From Flavobacterium flavigenum (GTDB lineage: Bacteria; Bacteroidota; Bacteroidia; Flavobacteriales; Flavobacteriaceae), in contig NZ_CP114285.2 in NCBI RefSeq assembly GCF_027111255.2, positions 1,860,001 through 1,924,000 of the forward strand: 64,000 bases of DNA, read 5' to 3'. A model generated the notes under the pieces. The model saw only the letters and a list, made by a program, of their open reading frames with translations. It ran no database searches and was not told where the DNA came from. The position numbers were made by a program, and so were the translations under genes. Positions 59,401-64,000 of the stretch are shown here, piece after piece (the stretch's first letter is position 1; each line of letters begins with the position of its first letter).

Positions 59401-60830
59401 ATGGAGTTATAAAAATTAATTCTATCACAGGAGGAGTACCTTTTGCAACCGGCGATCCGTATATTATAAAATGGAGTAATTTAGGAACGGGTATGGAACA
59501 GTCTAATTTATCTGCAGGAAACTATTTAATTACCATTACTGATGCCTTGGGATGTCCGAAAGATTTTCCTATAACGGTTAACAATGCGCCGGTATTTATG
59601 ATCAATCCTGATTTTCAAAATATTTCGTGCCATGGGGCAAATGATGCACACATCCGACTTAATCTTGTTGGCGGGCAGGCACCACTTAAACTGGAATGGA
59701 GTGATGGTTCTACAGCTGGGATTGAGCGAAACAACTTAGGCCCGGGAGTCTATAAAGTAAAAATTACCGATGCCAAATTATGTTTTATAGAAGCCGAATA
59801 TAGAGTTATTGATCCGCTTGAGCTGGAAATAAGAGGAGATGTTTCAAATCCGCTTGACTGTGATAAAGCAAATACTGGTGTTATTGACCTTGTTGTTACC
59901 GGAGGTACTGCACCTTATACTTATGCCTGGTCTAATGGGGCACGAACTGAAGATTTAAGCCAGCTTACTCCTGACAACTATACTGTTACGGTAACAGACT
60001 CAAGAGGCTGTAAAAAATCAGATACCTTTAAAATTATCCGATTCGAACAACTTACACCCACAATCGAAGTGTTAACTGATTTTAATTGCGAGACCCGATT
60101 TGTAGATCAGACATTTGTAGGACACGTTAAAGGAGGTATTCCGCCTTATACTTTAAAATGGTCAGACGGAGTTGTTTCTGGTACTAATGGCGAAATAATG
60201 AAAACCGATAATAAAGGGTTAATCATTTTTACAGTTACCGATAGTTTTGGCTGTACTGCCGATGTAAATCATAATGTCAAAAAACCTGTTTTAGGTGTCG
60301 CAAATTTCTCTACAAGCTCTTACGGAAAAGAGATGTTTGATCTTTATTCTATTTACGATCCGGTTAAATTTACAAATCAGGCCACAGGGGATTTCACAAG
60401 TACATCATGGGATTTTGGAGACGGTAATTTTTCAACAGAAACAAGTCCGGAACACATTTATACCAGAGAAGGGACCTATACCATCAAACAAGTTGTGAAC
60501 TATCCTTTCGGATGCCAGTATTCTTATGAAACCAGTATTCTTGTAGAAAAAGGATATAAGCTCGTTATGCCGAACGCTTTTACGCCGAATAATGACGGAA
60601 TCAACGATTCATTTGCACCTGTATTTCAGGGACTCAACAATGTAACCCTTGATATTTATGATACTTGGGGAGGTATTATTTATACAGAAAGCGGAGTAAA
60701 CATTCATGGCTGGAGAGGAAAAATTAAGGATCTGGACGCTGAAAACGGTAATTACTATTACAGGATAACGGCCAAAACGTTCTACAACCACACTATAACA
60801 GAAAAAGGATCATTAACATTAATTAAATAA
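56466..60830 (+). CDS. Giant PKD/SprB-repeat adhesin with gliding-motility-type C-terminal domain (T9SS type B)
   Basis: I use ATG 56466 (MKKLYFLTLFFLLIISTAAY), giving 1454 residues with a clear signal peptide. Several PKD domains follow (SYKWDFGDGTSSTEMNPSHN, VYTWDFGDGTTSREVNPYHS and a late one, TSWDFGDGNFSTETSPEHIY). About residues 720-1230 hold seven or so SprB-type repeats (VTCYGLSDGSISLNISGGTP, GTYYLSITDNGGCPI). The C-terminus is a CHU_C/type B sorting domain (MPNAFTPNNDGINDSFAPVF ... NGNYYYRITAKTFYNHTITE). Type B proteins usually need a SprF-like partner; the next gene, 15 bases on, encodes one. Confidence 0.92.
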   Translation: MKKLYFLTLFFLLIISTAAYSYNCNDRNNFTNKDYSNFIAPSVDFNFTNDGACSGTPVTFTPIVNGNAPFSYKWDFGDGTSSTEMNPSHNFTAVGCGTQNFSVKLTVTDASGETSITKTVSVKQKPDLKFTDLNAPGSNKPFERCGDNNSNPKYTINVGNSSASASCITSYNVNWGDGSTETNVTFPKSHEYQKLGSYNMVITAVGSCNNSVTYVVKNSNNPIGSLIAPGNTTNLCVPVDPMDFAIGSWALNPSDTRYVVDYGDGTTQSYTQAQLENSVYYNRFNPQASQNFPIPHKFTRANCPTGNTVILTITTSCGSTYLTAGPIIILDVPVISFSIPSVACVNSSVRFNNSTYAGYTNGCSTVNVYTWDFGDGTTSREVNPYHSYAAPGTYKVTLKATTPCGVGLDVAPQYICVEPVLQPQFTFGNACASETVQITNTTDTNLSCGVSSFFWDVTGYSPAYCGKETSPGSGRGQWNFANGTYSSSKDPAFNFTTPGIYYLRLRTWNSCGIERETTQAIHVKKKPVISLKPISDFCKSATIYPEGLVEETCSPPSEITYLWSFPGGTPSTSTLPNPGAINYTKTGNYVATFSVTNSCGTSTVSRNFSVDMVLSPVITPKTAKICSGNTFQVIPFSNGTTDNVPSGTTYVWSNPVVSPPGAISGASAQSSPRTSISQTLINNTASPATVTYTVSPISTSCPGPDFTVTVTVEPTIKVTQTIKNVTCYGLSDGSISLNISGGTPHTTGKPYIISWTGPNNFKSFDENISNLKMGTYYLSITDNGGCPINTSYYVSEPGEFRITGESKNDITCFGLKNGTINTSVTGGTPPYNFVWTKDGAPYAVNSGNLNNLEKGVYQVKITEANNCNILTGTSFTIIEPPLLEVKWESQVDVLCYGYNTGEINVSSSGGRLPHRYSWTGPNGFRSNLQNLKNLYAGIYNLTVTDNSGCTVSLKVEILQNPEIKLNYSVTHLTCFSVRDGVIKINSITGGVPFATGDPYIIKWSNLGTGMEQSNLSAGNYLITITDALGCPKDFPITVNNAPVFMINPDFQNISCHGANDAHIRLNLVGGQAPLKLEWSDGSTAGIERNNLGPGVYKVKITDAKLCFIEAEYRVIDPLELEIRGDVSNPLDCDKANTGVIDLVVTGGTAPYTYAWSNGARTEDLSQLTPDNYTVTVTDSRGCKKSDTFKIIRFEQLTPTIEVLTDFNCETRFVDQTFVGHVKGGIPPYTLKWSDGVVSGTNGEIMKTDNKGLIIFTVTDSFGCTADVNHNVKKPVLGVANFSTSSYGKEMFDLYSIYDPVKFTNQATGDFTSTSWDFGDGNFSTETSPEHIYTREGTYTIKQVVNYPFGCQYSYETSILVEKGYKLVMPNAFTPNNDGINDSFAPVFQGLNNVTLDIYDTWGGIIYTESGVNIHGWRGKIKDLDAENGNYYYRITAKTFYNHTITEKGSLTLIK

Positions 60831-60845
60831 AAGCAACAGATTAAA

Positions 60846-61847
60846 ATGAGATTAAGATTATTATTTGTTATACTGATAACATGTTGTTTTTATACCAAAA
60901 CAAGAGCACAGGATCCAATTTTTACACAATATTTTTTAGTTCCCGAAACCCTAAATGCTGGTTTCACCGGTTTTATGGAAACTACTTACGCCGGAATTAT
61001 ACATCGCGAACAATGGCCTGAATTAGACCTAAGTGTCGATACTGATTATGCTTTTGTAAATACCTGGAGTGACAAACTTAACAGTGGAATCGGCTTAAAC
61101 ATTTTAAACCAGAGAGAAAATGCTTCCAAATATAATTTTACACAAATCAATGCCAATTATGCATACAGGGTAAGAATAAATGATACATGGACTTTCAGAC
61201 CTGGTATTGAAGCTGGTTTTGGTTTAAAATCATTTGCCTTTGGAAATTTACTATTGGAAGATCAGATCAATATAGGCGGTTCAAACAATGCAACTTCTAT
61301 CGATCCTCTGCTAGCTAATGACAGGGTTACTTTTTTTGATGTGTCTGCCGGAATGGTTTTCAATACAGATGATCTTTGGATCGGTCTTTCGATGAAACAC
61401 CTCAACCGACCAAATATTGCCCTGAGTGCAAACGGAAACCTGCCATTAAATACCTTTTTCTCGCTAAGCAGCGGATATGAATTTCTGGTAGCAGATTATA
61501 TTGATGTATTGTTTTTTCCGTATGAAACTAAAATGTTTTTTACTTCAAACTACATGCAGCAAGGAAGATATAACCGATTTGATTTAGGCGCTTCTATCTT
61601 ATTCGAAAAAATGTTTTTTGGAACAACATTCGTTACAAATCCTGCTAAAAACGGAATGAACAATGAATTACTAACCTCAGTCAATTTTTTCACAGGATTG
61701 CAATACGAACATTTACGATTAGGACTTTCATATGATCTTAATACTACCAAAATAGGAAGAACCGGAGGCGTTTATGAACTTTCATTAACCTATCAGTTTG
61801 ATTTGTCACGTAAATGTTTCGGATGCCCGAATTATGGGGATAACTAA
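60846..61847 (+). CDS. PorP/SprF-family outer-membrane protein (T9SS accessory)
   Basis: The 333-residue protein has a signal peptide (LLFVILITCCFYTKTRA-Q) and the family opening DPIFTQYFLVPETLNAGFTG, with INANYAYRVRINDTWTFRPG and a beta-rich C-terminus (LGLSYDLNTTKIGRTGGVYE). SprF-like proteins help export or attach one T9SS type B cargo, usually encoded just upstream. Here that cargo is the giant adhesin 15 bases before it. The last residues, CFGCPNYGDN, carry two cysteines. Confidence 0.93.
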   Translation: MRLRLLFVILITCCFYTKTRAQDPIFTQYFLVPETLNAGFTGFMETTYAGIIHREQWPELDLSVDTDYAFVNTWSDKLNSGIGLNILNQRENASKYNFTQINANYAYRVRINDTWTFRPGIEAGFGLKSFAFGNLLLEDQINIGGSNNATSIDPLLANDRVTFFDVSAGMVFNTDDLWIGLSMKHLNRPNIALSANGNLPLNTFFSLSSGYEFLVADYIDVLFFPYETKMFFTSNYMQQGRYNRFDLGASILFEKMFFGTTFVTNPAKNGMNNELLTSVNFFTGLQYEHLRLGLSYDLNTTKIGRTGGVYELSLTYQFDLSRKCFGCPNYGDN

Positions 61848-61905
61848 ATTATTTTTGATCTACAAAATAGCCAGAAAAGAATTAAATCCAATTATTAAAA
61901 AATCA

Positions 61906-61935
61906 AAAAGCCTCCCGACAATTCAGGAGGCTTTT
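61906..61935. terminator. Terminator after the SprF-like gene
   Basis: AAAAGCCTCC pairs with GGAGGCTTTT, extended by ATC/GAT outside with one bulged base. It separates the SprF-like gene from the convergent glyoxalase-fold gene. Confidence 0.88.
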
Positions 61936-61985
61936 GATTTTTATATTCTGTTATTTGTTTTTAAGAAAAGACTTTTCCTCTTCTA

Positions 61986-62396
61986 TTAATGATTGTCCCA
62001 TTTTTCTTTTGGCAGCTCCGAATATAATTCGATTAAATTATGTTCAGGATCTCTAAAATGTACTACTCTAATTCCCCAAGCTGGCATATCTTTAGGTTCA
62101 GTTAAAAACTTCACTCCTTTACTTTGTAATAAAATATAAGTTGCATCAACACTCTCCACTTCTATGATGATAGCCATTTTGTCCTGAAAAGTTTCATTTT
62201 TTTCCGCTTTTTCATTGATGGCAAGACTCATTAGTTCTGCCTTAAACAAAGCAAGGCCTGAGGGGATACCGATATTAAAACTGGCAAAATTATCACCTGG
62301 TTTTCCCCACGTACATTCTAAGCCAAGAATATCATTGTAAAAAGTAAAACAATTATCAAAGTCATTTACTAAAAGTCTAATATTGCTAAATTTCAT
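61986..62396 (-). CDS. VOC-family (glyoxalase/bleomycin-resistance fold) protein
   Basis: The 136-residue protein has the VOC opening FSNIRLLVNDFDNCFTFYND and the second module VESVDATYILLQSKGVKFLT. The typical ending VVHFRDPEHNLIELYSEL carries a metal-ligand Glu. The family covers lyases, dioxygenases and drug-binding proteins, and the substrate is unknown. It follows the AraC-type regulator gene by about 30 bases; a possible -7 box (minus-strand TAGTTTTG) lies at 62424-62431. Confidence 0.88.
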   Translation of the reverse strand: MKFSNIRLLVNDFDNCFTFYNDILGLECTWGKPGDNFASFNIGIPSGLALFKAELMSLAINEKAEKNETFQDKMAIIIEVESVDATYILLQSKGVKFLTEPKDMPAWGIRVVHFRDPEHNLIELYSELPKEKWDNH

Positions 62397-62423
62397 TTTG
62401 CTTATTTTATTTATTTATAAATG

Positions 62424-62431
62424 CAAAACTA
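62424..62431 (-). promoter_or_regulatory. Possible -7 box of the VOC gene
   Basis: On the minus strand this reads TAGTTTTG, a TAnnTTTG match 27 bases before the ATG at 62396. It overlaps the stop codon of the AraC-type gene. Confidence 0.4.
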
Positions 62432-63178
62432 CTTTTCACTTATCGTTGTCAATTGTAAAAATCGGTCGTTTTTATTCTCAAACAATTCAGTTGGCTTATT
62501 CCCTGTTACTTTTTTCAGGTCTTTTATAAAATGTGACTGATCAAAATAATTATGTTCAGGGTAAAGCTGTCCCTTCTTGATATGTTTGTAAGAAGCATAA
62601 CATTTTAAAATTTTACAATAGGACTTTAGAGAAATACCAAATCTGCTTTTAAAATAGCGATTAATTTGCCGACTCGTCCAAAAAACCTGTTTTGAATAAT
62701 CTTCAACTGTCAGTTCACCATTTGTTTGATACAATAGAGAGAAAAGCTTTTGCTTTCTACTATCAATTTCTTTTTGACCATTTAAAATCGAAAGCATTCT
62801 TTTATCCAATTTGTCTGTTACACTTTCCAAATCTTCAAATGAAGTTTTATCTAATTCCCAAAAACTGCTTTCTTTTATTTCTTCACTATCACAAAATGAT
62901 GCAACACTTTGCTGTATAATATAATCAGCCGCCAATAGCTTAAAACGGATTCCGAAAAGCTGAACATTGGGATCAATGGATATTTCTACTTGTTTTGTCC
63001 ACAATCCGGTTAATGAAATTTCTTCCTGCTGCTGGTTATTAAATGAAACAATTAAATCAAAACAGCCGTCCGGCAGAATAGTAAAATCAAGTTGCTGATC
63101 TGTTGAATTATCAAACCACCAATAGTTCTTAACAAAATCACTTAGCACTACATCGGGCTGAAATTCTTTATAAATCAT
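62429..63178 (-). CDS. AraC-family transcriptional regulator (DUF6597-like sensor plus HTH)
   Basis: In this 249-residue protein the N-terminal part (VLSDFVKNYWWFDNSTDQQL, ILPDGCFDLIVSF) is the sensor domain often found in Bacteroidota AraC regulators. The C-terminal HTH region (VEDYSKQVFWTSRQINRYFK, SRFGISLKSYCKI, FDQSHFIKDLKKVTGNKPTE) carries both AraC helix-turn-helix motifs. It overlaps the preceding membrane protein gene by 11 bases (translational coupling) and precedes a VOC protein gene. Confidence 0.92.
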   Translation of the reverse strand: MIYKEFQPDVVLSDFVKNYWWFDNSTDQQLDFTILPDGCFDLIVSFNNQQQEEISLTGLWTKQVEISIDPNVQLFGIRFKLLAADYIIQQSVASFCDSEEIKESSFWELDKTSFEDLESVTDKLDKRMLSILNGQKEIDSRKQKLFSLLYQTNGELTVEDYSKQVFWTSRQINRYFKSRFGISLKSYCKILKCYASYKHIKKGQLYPEHNYFDQSHFIKDLKKVTGNKPTELFENKNDRFLQLTTISEK

Positions 63179-64000
63179 TTATTTTTTTGTCTGTTAGTTT
63201 ACAAGATCCTTCTTTCACGTACTTATCAATAATATATTTTGTTACGGGTCTTAATGGTTTTTTATTATTTTCAGGATGCATTCCGTGTGTGTTAAAAAAT
63301 TCTATCCCATCTCCTACTTTAGCATACCATATAACAGCTTCTCCGTTTTTAAAAAAAGTAGTGGTATCACACACCTTAATTTTTCGAAGGTTAATTATTC
63401 TTTCATCAAAAGGTTCGACTACATTGTAGGTTCCTATTCCCTGTATTTCTAAATCACAGCTTACTTCTTCATAATGATCTCCTGACCATTGCATGCATTC
63501 GTTTTTTTGTGTGAAGTAATAATAAGCTAAAAGTCCTAGAAAAGAAAGTATTCCCATCCCAACCCATTTATTCCGTTTTATCCAATCACCCTTTTCTTGG
63601 CCTGGATCACCTTCAATGCCCAAAAATAATTCTACTGGCTTAAGAACTTGTGTTATTTTAACTTCTTTTAAAATATTTTCTTCTTTTGGAATTCCATGAT
63701 CGATGATTAATTTCTCTTCTTCATTAAATAGTGCTGTTTTATCTAAATTTTCTTCTTCCAATAAATTACTCTCCTCACTTAATTTTTCTATTTGAATTGA
63801 ATCTTCATTTTTAACTTCGCTTTCAATTTGAAACTCTTGAGCAGTTTCTATTTCATACATCAAATCATTTTCTTCTTCCGTATTTTTCTGACCATTGGTA
63901 TAATGCTTTTTAAACTTCGCAAAAGGTCTAAATTCAAAATCAACTAAAACTGCCGCAAAATTTATAGTATCAATTTTTGCTGGTTTCGTTTCTCCTTTAA
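63168..64000 (-). CDS. Single-pass membrane protein of unknown function (5' end beyond the window)
   Basis: The frame stays open to base 64000, so the start is outside. The TTG at 63861-63863 is only the first start-like codon and is not needed. The visible 277 residues are an acidic, probably flexible N-terminal part that includes FAAVLVDFEFRPFAKFKKHY near the edge, then many Glu (LSEESNLLEEENLDK), one membrane helix (WVGMGILSFLGLLAYYYFT) and an outside domain with cysteines (NECMQWSGDHYEEVSCDLEI, VCDTTTFFKNGEAVIWYAKV). No family is recognised. Its stop overlaps the AraC-type gene start. Confidence 0.75.
   Translation of the reverse strand, partial: KGETKPAKIDTINFAAVLVDFEFRPFAKFKKHYTNGQKNTEEENDLMYEIETAQEFQIESEVKNEDSIQIEKLSEESNLLEEENLDKTALFNEEEKLIIDHGIPKEENILKEVKITQVLKPVELFLGIEGDPGQEKGDWIKRNKWVGMGILSFLGLLAYYYFTQKNECMQWSGDHYEEVSCDLEIQGIGTYNVVEPFDERIINLRKIKVCDTTTFFKNGEAVIWYAKVGDGIEFFNTHGMHPENNKKPLRPVTKYIIDKYVKEGSCKLTDKKINDL

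Noticed and set aside
63861..63863. TTG as start of the membrane protein at the right edge
   Set aside because: The frame continues without a stop to the end of the window, with protein-like composition.

Overview
The window looks like chromosomal DNA of a Flavobacterium-type member of the Bacteroidota. The evidence is AT-rich DNA, start codons without Shine-Dalgarno sequences, promoters with the TAnnTTTG -7 box, type IX secretion (T9SS) cargo with C-terminal sorting domains, SprB/SprF-type gliding or adhesin genes, and a transketolase split over two genes. No prophage, conjugative element, CRISPR array or insertion sequence was recognised.

Region 1 (1-13.7 kb) is the most unusual part. It starts with the end of an AhpD-like gene and a secreted amidotransferase-like protein. 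A NarL-type two-component system (1.9-3.5 kb) follows, then a leftward group with two proteins sharing a YDGTRPxPP C-terminus around a multi-pass membrane protein. Divergent from these runs a rightward cluster: two tandem tail-collar (microcystin-dependent-protein-like) genes, a ligand-binding protein of ABC-receptor fold without signal peptide, a formyltransferase-fold enzyme and a 1485-residue T9SS adhesin with 13 SprB repeats. An 18-bp inverted-repeat motif occurs twice, each time exactly 25 bp ahead of a -7 box: once before an unlisted 41-residue membrane peptide next to the response regulator, once before the tail-collar cluster. I infer that the two-component system controls both.

Region 2 (13.7-27 kb) is housekeeping: dnaB, accA, a DMT transporter, an LptF/LptG permease, tgt, split transketolase, an FKBP lipoprotein, an S4 protein, a phosphoribosyltransferase, aroK, two identical tRNA-Lys genes and a tRNA-Leu. 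Short AT-rich interspersed repeats lie between them.

Region 3 (27-38.5 kb) holds a membrane LytTR regulator with an acyltransferase, a decayed photolyase/cryptochrome remnant, a TetR-controlled SDR/oxidoreductase group with a strikingly symmetric divergent promoter, a five-gene leftward SDR/hydrolase/oxidoreductase operon divergent from an HxlR regulator, and a frameshifted lipoprotein pseudogene.

Region 4 (39-49.3 kb) is one rightward operon for an oxidative sugar route. It encodes a GMC oxidoreductase with its subunit 3 and a cytochrome c, two Gfo/Idh/MocA proteins, a DUF1080 hydrolase, an MFS permease and three TIM-barrel isomerases. Several products carry twin-arginine signals. The layout fits oxidation of glycosides to 3-keto sugars followed by cleavage.

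Region 5 (49.4-64 kb) has a T9SS leucine-rich-repeat protein, a TPR histidine kinase with a LytTR regulator, a giant PKD/SprB adhesin with its SprF-like partner, a glyoxalase-fold protein, an AraC regulator, and a membrane protein that runs off the right edge.
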